Positions 8,959 to 17,937 of a stretch of DNA of 64,000 nt are shown in pieces. The DNA lies in NCBI GenBank assembly GCA_016717335.1, contig JADKFS010000001.1, positions 2,728,001 to 2,792,000 on the forward strand, in the 5' to 3' direction. The notes beneath the pieces were generated by a model. It ran no database searches and was not told the origin of the DNA. It saw nothing but the letters and a program-made list of their open reading frames with translations. The stretch comes from Candidatus Ribeiella danica. Lineage in GTDB: Bacteria; Chloroflexota; Chloroflexia; Chloroflexales; Roseiflexaceae. Both the position numbers and the translations under genes were made by a program. The number at the start of each line of letters is the position of its first letter. Position 1 is the first letter of the stretch.

Positions 8959-11700
8959 TTAGAGCCGCGTCTTGAGATAGGCGATCTGCCCTTGCAGCTC
9001 GCCATCGTCGGGCACGAGCCGGAGGTACTCCTCCAGGCAGCCGATCGCCTCCTCGTAGCGCCCAAGCCGCTCCAGCAGCGCGGCGGTCACGTAGCGCAGC
9101 GCGCGGCTGGCGGGCAGCAGCTGAGTCGCCTGCCGGTAGAGGCCGAGCGCCTCACGCTCGCGCCCCAGCGCTTCGAGCAGCCCGGCCAGGGGAATGTAGG
9201 CGTCGGGGCGCGCCGGCTCGATCTCGACGCAGCGGCGCAGGCTGGCTAGCGCCTCCTCGGGGCGAGCGGTCTGGGCCTGGAGCAGGCCCAGGTTCAGGTA
9301 CGCCAGGTAGCTGTTTGGGGCAATCGCGAGCGCCTGGCGGAACGCCGCCTCGGCCTGCGCGGGCTGCCCGGTTTTCTGCAGCACGAGCCCGAGGTTGATG
9401 TGCGAGCTGATGTGGTGCGGCGCCATCTCGAGCGCCTGGCGATAGACCGCCGCGGCCATCTGGTCGCGCCCGCCGCTCTGCAGAAAATTGCCGTAGTTGA
9501 AGTATGTCGCGGGCAGGTTCGGGCGCAGCTCGATCGCCTGCTGGTAGAACTCCTCGGCCTCGTCGTCGCGCCCCACCCGGTGCAGCAGGCGCGCCAGGTT
9601 ATAGTAGGGAAAGATGTAGGTTGGCGCCAGCGCGAGGCACCTGCGGTACAGCTGCTCGGCCTGCTCGAAGCGCTCGGTCAGCCGGTAGACGGTGCCAAGC
9701 CCATTGAACGCCGAGACGTAGTCGGGCTGCAGCTCCATGGCGCGGTGGTAGGCCCGCTCGGCCGTCAGGTAGCGCCTCTGGGAGACGTAGAAGTAGCCAA
9801 GCTCGTAGTGGACGAACGCGCGCAGGGTCGAGTCGGACAGCCCCTCATACTCGGCCAGGCGCTCGAACAGCGGGATCCAGTCGGGGAGCGAGCAGTCCAG
9901 CGCGTCGCGGCACTGCGGCACCTGCCGAAACAGCTCGTACCACTCGTGCAGGCTGCTGCGCCCGCGCAGGTCCTCGTGGACCTCCATGAAGGTGTTCACC
10001 AGCTCCTGGGCGTAGGATGAGCGGCGAAACGCGCTGAGAAACAGCGTCACAAAGGTGTCGAAGCCCTGATTCTGGCACAGCCGGTGGTAGAGCCACTCCA
10101 GCTCCAGCGCCTGCAGCTGCTGGTAGTCGCGGTCCTTCTGCTTCATCCAGTCGAGGCCGGCCAGCCGAACCTCGTAGTAGGCCACCAGCCGCCGGTGCAG
10201 CTCGAGGTACTGCTCGGGCGCCTGGTCGAAGCGGTGCTGAATCATCAGCCGGCGCACGATCGAGTGGTAGCGCCAGCGCCCGGTGTGGCCGGTCGTGAAC
10301 GAGAACCGGCACAGCCACGCGAACAGCTCCTTGCCGTCTGCCCCCGGCAGCAGGCTGCCGATCAGCCCCTCGTCGAAGAAGCGCGGGAACGCGCAGGCGA
10401 TCACGGCCTCGCGCTTGACCGACTCCTGCTCGGGCACCCACTTCAGGAAGCGCTCGATCACGTTCTGGGTGGCCGACAGCTCGTCGACCTTCACGGCCGG
10501 CTCAGTCGAGAGCAGCACCAGCATGAGCGGCAGGTTGCCCGAGAGATCCTGAATCGTCTGGATCGCCCGCGGGTCGGTGATCCCGCGATTGAGCAGGAAC
10601 TCCTCGGCCTCGCGCGAGGAGAACGGCGTCAGCTCGATCTGCTTGACGATTGGGAGCAGCGGCTGCCACTCGCCGGGCAGCCGCTCGCGCTCGGAGCAGA
10701 TCAGCGTGAGGTTGGAGCCGAGCGAATCGATGTTGCGCTGCAGAAACGCCTCGCGCAGCCAGCCGTCGGCGAAGGACGACAGGAACTCGTAGGTGTCGAA
10801 CATCAAGACGATCCGCCTGTCGTGCGTGAGCTGCACGATGTCGCGGACAAAGGCCTGGGTCAGCACATAATCGGCGTTCAGCAGCAGCTCGCGGCTCTGC
10901 GAGTCGTCGACCTTGCGGTAGAGATCGTCCAGAAATCGAAAGCCGTCCTCCGCGCCGCCGATCGGCGGGATGCCGGCCGGCTGGTGCCGGCCCCACTCAG
11001 GCAGGCTGCTCCACGGGATATCCGGGCGCAGCTGGCGGCCGGCCTCGACCAGCTGCGCGATGCTCTCGCGCCGATCGAGGTACGACAGCAGCTCCCTGGC
11101 GCGGTTGACCTTGCCCTCGCCGCTCAGGCTGTCGTAGTCGATCTTCAGGTTGAAGCAGAGCGTGCGCAGCTCGCCCTCGTCGAAGCGCCGGGACAGGATC
11201 TGGTGCAGCTCGGCCAGGTAGCGCCACCTTGCGCTCTGCGAGGCCTTGCCGGCAGCAGGAAGATCGGAATCGCCCGCGCTGCCGCCACCGCCGGCCTGTG
11301 CGGAGAAGACCCGGCCGGAGTTCTCGCGGATGGCCACCGCGAACTGCGGGTCGCTCTGCAGCTCGAGCCGCATGCGCGTGAAGAGCGCGAACAGCCGGGC
11401 GAACTCGTCGAGCCGCTGGCCCTGCCGCTTGAAATCAAGGTGGAACTTCTCGAGGATGTCCGGGATCGAGTGCTGGGCCTCGTTGACGCGCCCGACCACA
11501 ATCTGGCGCTTCTTCGCGGTCGACTCGACCCGATCCAGCAGCGTGGTCTTGCCGACGCCGCCGACGCCGAACAGGTGCACCATCAGGTACTCGGGGGCAG
11601 CAGCGGTCAGGAGCGAATCAAAGAACTCGATCTCCTGGGCGCGCCCGACGAAGCTCTGAACCGCCTGCTGCTCCAGCTTCTTTGTCCAGTAGCTTGCCAT
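8959..11700 (-). CDS. STAND-type NTPase with internal effector-associated-like domain and TPR array
   Basis: 913 aa. The NTPase begins with FVGRAQEIEFF and the Walker A loop GVGGVGKTT (residues 45-53). Walker B is near 295-304 (RIVLMFDTYE). Between them, residues about 162-229 form a compact helical unit (LHQILSRRFDEGELRTLCFN, then SGEGKVNRARELLSYLDRRE, then LRPDI). This closely resembles the death-fold-like effector-associated domains described in bacterial NTP-dependent conflict systems. A winged-helix/arm region follows. At least eight TPR units fill about residues 630-900 (repeated ALEMAPHHISSHINLGLVLQ type). Known STAND proteins oligomerise on sensing a ligand by their repeats. First gene of the five-gene operon. 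No membrane segment seen. Exact subfamily uncertain. Confidence 0.85.
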   Translation of the reverse strand: MASYWTKKLEQQAVQSFVGRAQEIEFFDSLLTAAAPEYLMVHLFGVGGVGKTTLLDRVESTAKKRQIVVGRVNEAQHSIPDILEKFHLDFKRQGQRLDEFARLFALFTRMRLELQSDPQFAVAIRENSGRVFSAQAGGGGSAGDSDLPAAGKASQSARWRYLAELHQILSRRFDEGELRTLCFNLKIDYDSLSGEGKVNRARELLSYLDRRESIAQLVEAGRQLRPDIPWSSLPEWGRHQPAGIPPIGGAEDGFRFLDDLYRKVDDSQSRELLLNADYVLTQAFVRDIVQLTHDRRIVLMFDTYEFLSSFADGWLREAFLQRNIDSLGSNLTLICSERERLPGEWQPLLPIVKQIELTPFSSREAEEFLLNRGITDPRAIQTIQDLSGNLPLMLVLLSTEPAVKVDELSATQNVIERFLKWVPEQESVKREAVIACAFPRFFDEGLIGSLLPGADGKELFAWLCRFSFTTGHTGRWRYHSIVRRLMIQHRFDQAPEQYLELHRRLVAYYEVRLAGLDWMKQKDRDYQQLQALELEWLYHRLCQNQGFDTFVTLFLSAFRRSSYAQELVNTFMEVHEDLRGRSSLHEWYELFRQVPQCRDALDCSLPDWIPLFERLAEYEGLSDSTLRAFVHYELGYFYVSQRRYLTAERAYHRAMELQPDYVSAFNGLGTVYRLTERFEQAEQLYRRCLALAPTYIFPYYNLARLLHRVGRDDEAEEFYQQAIELRPNLPATYFNYGNFLQSGGRDQMAAAVYRQALEMAPHHISSHINLGLVLQKTGQPAQAEAAFRQALAIAPNSYLAYLNLGLLQAQTARPEEALASLRRCVEIEPARPDAYIPLAGLLEALGREREALGLYRQATQLLPASRALRYVTAALLERLGRYEEAIGCLEEYLRLVPDDGELQGQIAYLKTRL

Positions 11701-11759
11701 GGTGTCGGCCCTCTTCAGGTGGAGCTCACATTATACGGCAACATGGGCGCCAGTTAAAG

Positions 11760-12125
11760 ACTGTTATGGCGATCGACTGCGGGGGCTGCGCGCCCCCGCG
11801 CCCCGTACTCTCCCGCTCCCTTTACGGGGGGCTGCGCGCCCCCGCGCCCCACGCACGATTTCGGGGGCTGCGCGCCCCCGCGCCCCCGCGGGCGGGGGTG
11901 GGCCGCCACCCCCGCCGCCCCGGCCGGGGCTTCGCCCCTGGACCCCAAAATGACGCAACCTCACGTTCAGCGCTTGGCGCGCATGCCCAGCTGAATCCAC
12001 GCGCAGCGGGATGTGCACAGGCCATGCTCGAATGGTGCGAGGCATCCGCTACTGGCATTGAAATAGAGACAGCCTGATTTGCCGGAGGGGGGCCGCGGGC
12101 GCAGCGCCCCGGAAACGGAGCGGCA
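11760..12125. repeat. G/C-rich repeat element with 124-bp core
   Basis: Occupies most of the 508-nt gap between the operon and the esterase gene. Several copies of GGGGGCTGCGCGCCCCCGCG-type palindromes (11768-11955) are followed by a core at 11972-12095. The core is repeated base for base, in inverted orientation, at 43515-43638. The element ends with GGGCGCAGCGCCCCGG. No gene seen; short frames across it are compositional artefacts. Confidence 0.8.
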
Positions 12126-12132
12126 CCTTCCA

Positions 12133-12161
12133 TCGACAGATGCCCCGCTTGTCCGTATACT
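12133..12161 (+). promoter_or_regulatory. Sigma-70-type promoter for the carboxylesterase gene
   Basis: TCGACA (12133-12138), 17-nt spacer, TATACT (12156-12161), about 48 nt before the start codon. Confidence 0.5.
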
Positions 12162-12208
12162 GCGACCCACATGGGCGAAGACACAGCCAAGCGAAAGGAG
12201 CTGTTCCG

Positions 12209-13798
12209 ATGCAGTCGATACACCCCCGTCTCGCCACCGGCAGCCGCGTCACGACAGCCAGCGGCATCGTTGAGGGGATCGCGGACCAGGATGCCGGGAT
12301 TCATAGCTTCAGAGGCATCCCGTTTGCGGCCCCGCCGGTCGGGGATCTGCGCTGGAGGCCGCCGCAGCCGGCGGCGAGCTGGGCGGGCGTGCGCCGCGCC
12401 GGACAGTTCGGCCCGCGCGCCATGCAGCTGCGCATCTTTGGCGATATGGGCTTCCGCTCCAGCGGGATGAGCGAGGACTGCCTCTACCTGAACATCTGGA
12501 CGCCCGCCGCGTCCGATCAGGAGCGGCTGCCGGTGCTGGTCTACTTCTACGGCGGCGGATTCCTGGCCGGCGATGGCTCGGAGCCGCGCTACGACGGCGC
12601 AAGCCTCGCGCGTAGGGGCCTGGTCGTCCTCACCGTGAACTACCGGCTCAACGTGTTCGGCTTCCTGGCCCACCCCGAGCTGACGCAGGAGTCGCCGCAG
12701 CACGCCTCCGGCAACTACGGCTGCCTGGACCAGGCCGCGGCCCTGCACTGGGTGCATACGAACATCGCGGCCTTCGGCGGCGACCCCGGCCGCGTCACCA
12801 TCGCCGGCGAGTCGGCCGGGTCGAGCTCGGTCTGCGCCCAGATGGTCTCGCCGCTCGCGAAGGATCTGATCGCCGGCGCGATCGGGTCGAGCGGCTCCTT
12901 GATCGGGCTGCTCTCGCCTATCCCGCTCGCCGAGGCCGAGCAGCGGGGAGTCGCGTTCGCCGCCAGCGTCGGGGCGCGCTCGCTCGCGGCGCTGCGCGCT
13001 CTGCCGGCCGCTCTGCTCCTGGAGGCGACGGCCAACATCCCTGTCCTGCAGCCCACACCCACCCTCGACGGCTACTTCCTGCCGCGCCCCCCGGCCGAGA
13101 TCTTCGCCGCGGGCGAGCAGGCGCGCGTGCCGCTGCTGGCGGGCTGGAACTCCGAGGAGATGGGCTATCCGTGGCTCATGGGGGGCGAGCCGCCGACGCC
13201 GGAGAGCTTCGCCAGGGTCCTCCGCGCGCGCTACGGCGAGGCGGCCGAGCAGGCGCTGCGCCTGTACCCCGCCGCGACGAACGAGCAGGCCCTCCAGGCC
13301 GCCACCGATCTGGCCGGCGACAGCTTCACCGGCTACAGCACCTGGAAGTGGTGCGAGCTGCACGGCAGGACCAGCGGCCGGCCGGTGTACCGCTACCTCT
13401 ATGCCCATCCGCGCCCGCCGATGACCCCCGAGATGGGCGACGCCGTTGCCGGGCTCGCCGGCGGCGTGCTAAGCGGATCGGAGGCGGCAGCGCTGCGCCC
13501 CCCGGCGCCCAGGGGCGCGGTGCACTCCGCCGAGATCGAGTATGCGCTGGGCAACCTCGCGACCAACACGGTCTATGCCTGGACGCCGGACGACGACACG
13601 CTCTCGGAGCTTATGCAGACGTACTACGCCAACTTCGTGAAGACCGGCGACCCGAACGGGCCTGGCCTGCCGCAGTGGTCGCCGGCCAACCATGGCGACG
13701 CCGCCCAGGTCATGCGGCTCGACGTCGAGCCGCGCCTGGAGCCGGAGCAGCACCGGGAGCGCTATCTGTTCCTGGATCCGATTTTGCGTGATGCGTGA
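12209..13798 (+). CDS. Type B carboxylesterase/lipase family hydrolase
   Basis: 529 aa, usual length for para-nitrobenzyl-esterase-type enzymes. The oxyanion-hole region is YFYGGGFLAG, the nucleophile elbow is GESAGSSSV, the acid is likely in GWNSEEMGY, and the histidine is in GAVHSAEIEYALGN. N-terminal FRGIPFAAPPVGDLRWRPPQ and SEDCLYLNIW are also family hallmarks. No signal peptide is seen, so it is probably cytoplasmic. The ATG at 12209 has AAAGGAG at 12194-12200; the open frame begins earlier but the repeat element ends just before. Convergent with the methyltransferase gene. Natural ester substrate unknown. Confidence 0.9.
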   Translation: MQSIHPRLATGSRVTTASGIVEGIADQDAGIHSFRGIPFAAPPVGDLRWRPPQPAASWAGVRRAGQFGPRAMQLRIFGDMGFRSSGMSEDCLYLNIWTPAASDQERLPVLVYFYGGGFLAGDGSEPRYDGASLARRGLVVLTVNYRLNVFGFLAHPELTQESPQHASGNYGCLDQAAALHWVHTNIAAFGGDPGRVTIAGESAGSSSVCAQMVSPLAKDLIAGAIGSSGSLIGLLSPIPLAEAEQRGVAFAASVGARSLAALRALPAALLLEATANIPVLQPTPTLDGYFLPRPPAEIFAAGEQARVPLLAGWNSEEMGYPWLMGGEPPTPESFARVLRARYGEAAEQALRLYPAATNEQALQAATDLAGDSFTGYSTWKWCELHGRTSGRPVYRYLYAHPRPPMTPEMGDAVAGLAGGVLSGSEAAALRPPAPRGAVHSAEIEYALGNLATNTVYAWTPDDDTLSELMQTYYANFVKTGDPNGPGLPQWSPANHGDAAQVMRLDVEPRLEPEQHRERYLFLDPILRDA

Positions 13799-13805
13799 GC
13801 GTGAC

Positions 13806-13852
13806 GGTTGGGGAGGTTTGGAGCGGCCTGCGGCCGATCCAACCCCCAACCC
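13806..13852. terminator. Imperfect hairpin between convergent genes
   Basis: GGTTGGGG ... TTGGA ... CGGCC pairs with GGCCG ... TCCAA ... CCCCAACC, with a small bulge. Placed between the converging esterase and methyltransferase genes; no U-run is visible, so the call is structural only. Confidence 0.4.
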
Positions 13853-13890
13853 GAACCGTAAGGTTTGCAAGAAGCGGATCTTAATTGCCG

Positions 13891-14877
13891 TCAGAGCGGG
13901 CGACACTCGACGACGAAGTAGCCGGAGGGCTGGCGCCCGGCGGCGACGACCTCCAGCCCAGCCTGGCGGGCAAGCTCCCCAAACTCGGCGACGGTGCGGT
14001 GCTTGCCGCCCACCAGCACCATCTCGATCGACAGGTCGCGGGGCGCCTCGTCGGGCCCCACTCCTTTGAGGACCACCACCCGTCCGCTCGGGCGGGCCGC
14101 CTCGGCGCAGCGACGCAAGATCGCCGCCGCCTCGCGATCGGGCCAGTCGTTCAGCACCCCCCGCAGCAGATACAGGTCCGCGCCTGGCGGCAGCGGGTCG
14201 AAGAAGCTCTGCTCGACTGCGGTGGCGCGCTCGGCCACCCCGGCAGCCTGGAAGATCTCGCCAGAGCGAGCGGCGGTCCTCGGCAGATCGACCAGGATAC
14301 CGCGGAGCGCGGGCCGGGCGCGCAGGATCTCCGCAAGCATCGCCCCGGTGCCGCCGCCGACGTCGGCCACCGTCCGAACCGCCTCCCAGCCTCCGGCGAT
14401 CTGGAACTCCGGGTTGGGCGTGCCATGCCCTGCCGGCCCAATCAGCGCATCGAAGCTTGCCGCGATGTGTGGATGGGCCTCCAGGTCTTCCCAGAAAGGC
14501 CGGCCGAACAGCTCGTGGTAGGCCGGCGCGCCGGTGCGGACGTATGTGAGCAGGGTGCCCCACGCGTAGGCAAAACGGCCGCCAATGCCCTCAAGGTCCA
14601 GCCCGAGGCGCTGGGCCGGGTCGAGCAGCCCCTGAGCGGCCTGGTTGAGCGCGAAGCGGCCCGGCCGCGGTTCTTCAAAGACACCCTTGCCGACCAGGTG
14701 GCCAAGCACCTGGTGCAGGCATGTGGAGTCACAGCTGGCCGCGGCTGCGAGGTCGTGGATATCACTTGTGCCCGCGGCGATCTGGTCGGCGATCTGCAGC
14801 GTCGCGACCACGTGCAGGCACCAGGGCGTGCAGAGGTCGCTCAGCGCGGTGAGATCTGCGTGTTCGTGCTCGGGCAT
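13891..14877 (-). CDS. SAM-dependent O-methyltransferase (acetylserotonin/hydroxyneurosporene type)
   Basis: 328 aa. N-terminal winged-helix dimerisation region (LHVVATLQIADQIAAGTSDI, then DLAAAASCDSTCLHQVLGHL) followed by the Rossmann methyltransferase domain with the SAM loop VADVGGGTGAML and the later LRGVLNDWPD segment typical of this plant-like O-methyltransferase family. The start at 14877 is chosen because GGAGGTGG lies 8-9 nt upstream; the frame is open further but without a ribosome site. Such enzymes methylate hydroxyl groups on small secondary metabolites. No biosynthetic partner is adjacent. Confidence 0.85.
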   Translation of the reverse strand: MPEHEHADLTALSDLCTPWCLHVVATLQIADQIAAGTSDIHDLAAAASCDSTCLHQVLGHLVGKGVFEEPRPGRFALNQAAQGLLDPAQRLGLDLEGIGGRFAYAWGTLLTYVRTGAPAYHELFGRPFWEDLEAHPHIAASFDALIGPAGHGTPNPEFQIAGGWEAVRTVADVGGGTGAMLAEILRARPALRGILVDLPRTAARSGEIFQAAGVAERATAVEQSFFDPLPPGADLYLLRGVLNDWPDREAAAILRRCAEAARPSGRVVVLKGVGPDEAPRDLSIEMVLVGGKHRTVAEFGELARQAGLEVVAAGRQPSGYFVVECRPL

Positions 14878-15058
14878 ACGGCGCCACCTCCAGGGCGATA
14901 TGGGCTGCACAAGCGCATGGCCGCGCTGCGTGATCGAGCCGCTTCGGAGAGAACACCGACAGCGTATTGGTCTCATGCAAAGCCGCCAAGCTCGCAATGG
15001 AAGAGGGGTACGACGGGTGAGGACACATAGCTTCCTGTGATGCGATCCACGTTGATCG

Positions 15059-15319
15059 CTACGCCCCGCCCACCGACTGCGACGAGTCGCCGGGCTGCCA
15101 GTCGTAGCTCATGCCGGGGAGCTGGTAGAACGCCTGCCGCGGCATCTCGATGATGATCTCGTCGACCTGCACGATCACCGGGATGTCGTCCTGGTGCGAG
15201 TGGGTCACGCGCGTGGCTACCCAATCGCCAACCAAGAGCGCATCGCTCTCCAACGAGGTCGCGGCCCGCCTGAGCGTGACGGGCACGTCCGTTTGCTCAC
15301 CGTTGATAGTCACGCGCAT
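15059..15319 (-). CDS. Small hypothetical protein
   Basis: 86 aa, unrecognised. The ATG at 15319 has an AGGAGGA ribosome site 8 nt upstream; a GTG two codons earlier is too close to it. The sequence is beta-rich (MRVTINGEQTDVPVTLRRAA, IPVIVQVDEIIIEMPRQ), with no Cys and no signal peptide, ending PGDSSQSVGGA. It is separated from the upstream methyltransferase by about 180 nt with no recognisable gene. Supported by ribosome site and composition only. Confidence 0.55.
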   Translation of the reverse strand: MRVTINGEQTDVPVTLRRAATSLESDALLVGDWVATRVTHSHQDDIPVIVQVDEIIIEMPRQAFYQLPGMSYDWQPGDSSQSVGGA

Positions 15320-15663
15320 CTGCACGTCCTCCTGTTCGTGGTCTCTGCGGCTCGATCACGCTGTATGTTGTTGTCACATCGGCCTGCCCCCCTACCAGCA
15401 GCGTGCGTGCCAGCAGATCTGGGCGGCGCGGGCGGAAAGCGGCGGCGGGCGCGCTCGGCCCGCACACGACCAGCGCCAACACAATTGTGCCACATTGGCT
15501 CGCTCGAATGGCTCAAATTGTCACTGTATGAACCGGCTTGTACGTGCTATACTGCGCCGTGCCCGTGCCACGATGTTGTGTCAGTCGCTCTGCGTACGCC
15601 AGTGCCTCGCAGGGGGACCTTTTTTGTTTATGGCAAGGTTTACGGCATTATGACGCTGAAACG
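15320..15663. other. Gap without a gene, possible azlC promoter
   Basis: 344 nt between divergent genes. TATACT at 15548-15553, about 110 nt before azlC, could be a -10; no -35 at good spacing was found. Short frames here lack ribosome sites. Nothing else seen. Confidence 0.35.
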
Positions 15664-16455
15664 ATGACCAATCAACAGCAGCCGCTGATCCACGAGCCGG
15701 CCCTGCCGGCGCCCGAGCCGAGCGCCGCGGTCGAGAGCGCTCGCCTGCCGCCGGCCGCTCGGCGCGGCTCGCGCCGGGGCGAGGAGTTCCGGGCCGGGTT
15801 CGTCGCAACCATGCCGCTCTGGCTGGGCGTCGCGCCGTTCGGCGCGATCTACGCCGTCAGCGCGCTGGCGGCGGGCCTCGACTGGGCGCAGACGCTGGCG
15901 ATGTCGATGATCGTGTTCGCGGGGGCGTCGCAGTTCACGGCGGCGGGCCTGTTTGCCGCCGGCGTGGCGCCGCTGACGATCGTGATCACGACGCTGGTGA
16001 TCAACGCCCGCCACGCCCTGCTGGCCGCCTCGGTCGCGCCGTTCGTGCGCGAGGCCAGGCCGGCCACCAAGGCGCTGCTGGCGTTCCAGCTGACCGACGA
16101 GAGCTACGCGATCGGGATGCGGCGCTGGCTGCAGGGCCAGGGCAGCATCGGCTACCAGTTCGGCGCGAACGTCAGCCTGTACGTGATCTGGCAGACCAGC
16201 ACGATCGCGGGCATGCTGCTCGGCGCGCTGATCCCCGACCCGGCCACCTACGGGCTCGACCTGGTCTTCCCGCTGACGTTCATCGGGCTGCTGGTGCCGC
16301 TGCTGCGCGAGCGGGTCAGCGTGGCCGTCGCGCTGCTGGCCGCGGCGCTGGCGATCGGCGGGGCGCTGCTGCTGCCGGGCAGCTGGTACATCCTGATCGC
16401 CGGCATCACCGCGAGCGGCATAGGCGCGGCCATGGCGCGCCACGGCGGACGATAG
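15664..16455 (+). CDS. azlC: AzlC family branched-chain amino acid exporter subunit
   Basis: 263 aa membrane protein. A 45-residue charged N-terminal tail is followed by the AzlC hallmarks ATMPLWLGVAPFGAIYAVSA, FAGASQFTAAGL, INARHALLAASVAPF and LTDESYA. AzlC pairs with the small protein AzlD to export branched-chain amino acids or analogues. Here azlD lies at 17938, separated by a PLP-dependent dehydratase gene, which is unusual. The ribosome site is weak. The stop codon lies inside the word GACGATAGACGATGG that opens a tandem repeat array. Confidence 0.88.
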   Translation: MTNQQQPLIHEPALPAPEPSAAVESARLPPAARRGSRRGEEFRAGFVATMPLWLGVAPFGAIYAVSALAAGLDWAQTLAMSMIVFAGASQFTAAGLFAAGVAPLTIVITTLVINARHALLAASVAPFVREARPATKALLAFQLTDESYAIGMRRWLQGQGSIGYQFGANVSLYVIWQTSTIAGMLLGALIPDPATYGLDLVFPLTFIGLLVPLLRERVSVAVALLAAALAIGGALLLPGSWYILIAGITASGIGAAMARHGGR

Positions 16456-16460
16456 ACGAT

Positions 16461-16609
16461 GGACCAAGGACCAAGGACCAAGGACCAAGGACCAAGGACC
16501 AAGGACCAAGGACCAAGGACCAAGGACCAAGGACGAAGTTCCAGCACCCTGTCACCTTGTCTCCTGGTCTCCTTGTCTCCTGGTCTCCTGGTCTCCTGGT
16601 CTCCTGGTC
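16461..16609. repeat. Tandem 7-mer and 8-mer arrays
   Basis: Ten exact copies of GGACCAA (16461-16530) plus one variant, then about six copies of the 8-mer TCTCCTGG (16560-16609, one unit TCTCCTTG). The array starts at the azlC stop and ends 25 nt before the next start codon. Confidence 0.95.
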
Positions 16610-16633
16610 ATCACGCACGAGGAGCATAACGGC

Positions 16634-17599
16634 ATGCAGATCCCGACCTTCCGCGACGTCCTGGCTGCGCAGCAGCGCATTCGCCCGTACCTGGCGCGCA
16701 CGCCGCTGCACAGCTATCCCGCGCTGAACGATCTGCTCGGCACGGCAGTGTATGTCAAGCACGAGAACTACCAGCCGGTCGGCGCCTTCAAGGTGCGCGG
16801 CGGAGTCAACCTGGTCTCGCAGCTCAGCCCGGAGGAGCGCGAGCGCGGGGTGATCGCGGCCTCGACCGGCAACCACGGCCAGTCGGTGGCCTACGCGGCG
16901 CGGCTGTTCGGCGTGCGGGCGCGCATCGTCGTGCCGGAGCGCGCCAACCCCGGCAAGGTCGCCGCGATGCAGGGCATGGGCGCCGAGGTGATCTTCCACG
17001 GCGACGCTTTCGACGCGGCGCGGCTGCACTGCGAGGCCCTGGCGCGCGAGCACGGCTACCGCTACATCCACTCGGGCGACGAGCCGCTGCTGATCGCAGG
17101 CGTCGCGACCGAGACGCTGGAGATGCTGGAGGATCAGCCGGAGCTTGACGTAATCATCGTGCCGATCGGCGGGGGCAGCGGCGCGGCCGGCGCGTGCATT
17201 GCCGCCCACGGTGTCAGTCGCGCCATCCGCGTGGTGGGCGTCCAGGCCGAGGCGGCCCCGGCGGCCTACCGCTCCTGGCGCGATCACACCATGGCCGAGG
17301 CGCCCAGCCGCACCTTCGCCGAGGGGCTGTCCACCGGGTCGGCCTTTGCGCTGCCGCAGGCCATCCTGCGTGACGAGCTGGACGACTTCGTGCTGGTCGG
17401 CGAGGACGAGATCCGCCAGGCGATGGTCTGGATGGTCGAGCGCGCGCACACCCTGGCCGAAGGGGCCGGCGCCGCCGCGCTGGCCGCGGCCTACCGGATG
17501 CGCGATGACCTGCGCGGCAAGAAGGTCGGCCTGGTCTGCTCGGGGGGCAACACGTCGATCGAGCACCTGCGCCAGGCGCTGGATGCCGCGACAAGATGA
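16634..17599 (+). CDS. PLP-dependent threonine/serine dehydratase-like enzyme
   Basis: 321 aa, fold-type II PLP enzyme of catabolic threonine ammonia-lyase/serine racemase size (no regulatory ACT domain). The PLP lysine is in GAFKVRGG, then STGNHGQSVAYAARL, the phosphate-binding loop GGGSGAAGA and the C-terminal CSGGN. Expected reaction: threonine to 2-oxobutyrate plus ammonia, or a related serine or diamino acid elimination. GAGGAG precedes the ATG. Its location between azlC and azlD suggests a link to branched-chain amino acid balance, because 2-oxobutyrate is the isoleucine precursor (inference). The stop TGA lies inside the repeat word GATGACAAG. Confidence 0.85.
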   Translation: MQIPTFRDVLAAQQRIRPYLARTPLHSYPALNDLLGTAVYVKHENYQPVGAFKVRGGVNLVSQLSPEERERGVIAASTGNHGQSVAYAARLFGVRARIVVPERANPGKVAAMQGMGAEVIFHGDAFDAARLHCEALAREHGYRYIHSGDEPLLIAGVATETLEMLEDQPELDVIIVPIGGGSGAAGACIAAHGVSRAIRVVGVQAEAAPAAYRSWRDHTMAEAPSRTFAEGLSTGSAFALPQAILRDELDDFVLVGEDEIRQAMVWMVERAHTLAEGAGAAALAAAYRMRDDLRGKKVGLVCSGGNTSIEHLRQALDAATR

Positions 17600-17916
17600 C
17601 AAGCTGACCAGGTGCTGGGGCTTGGGGCTGGGGGCTTGGGGCGTGACAAGGTGACCGGGCTAGGGGCTAGGGGCTTGGGGCGTGACCAGGTGACCAGGTG
17701 CTGGGGCTAGGGACTTGGGGCTTGGGACTAGGGACTTGGGAGTGACAAGGTGACCAGGTGACGAGCGTTGAACGTTGAACGTTGAACGTTGAACGCCGAC
17801 CCCTGACCCCTGACCCCTGCTCCCTGCTCCCTGAGAAGGTGATCGGGTGCTGGAACTTGGCCCATCGCCCATCGTCTATCGTCTTTGGTCCTTGGTCCAT
17901 CGTCCATCGTCAATCT
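17600..17916. repeat. Mixed 7/8-mer tandem repeat block
   Basis: Fills the 338-nt gap before azlD. Words in order: GTGACAAG/GTGACCAG, GGGGCTT and GGGGCTA variants, four copies of CGTTGAA (about 17764-17794), TGACCCC and TGCTCCC, then CCATCGT/TTGGTCC words. The last words match, in reverse complement, those at 16451-16470 and 29100-29175. Confidence 0.9.
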
Positions 17917-17937
17917 GAACACAGGCGGCGGGTGATT

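Noticed and set aside
10084..11757. Long plus-strand open frame (557 codons) opposite the STAND NTPase gene
   Set aside because: Shadow of the real gene; low-complexity Leu/Arg/Gln composition and no motif.
11682..12077. Small frames in the G/C-rich repeat element
   Set aside because: Encoded Ala/Pro/Arg repeats follow the DNA repeat units and occur in several frames and both strands.
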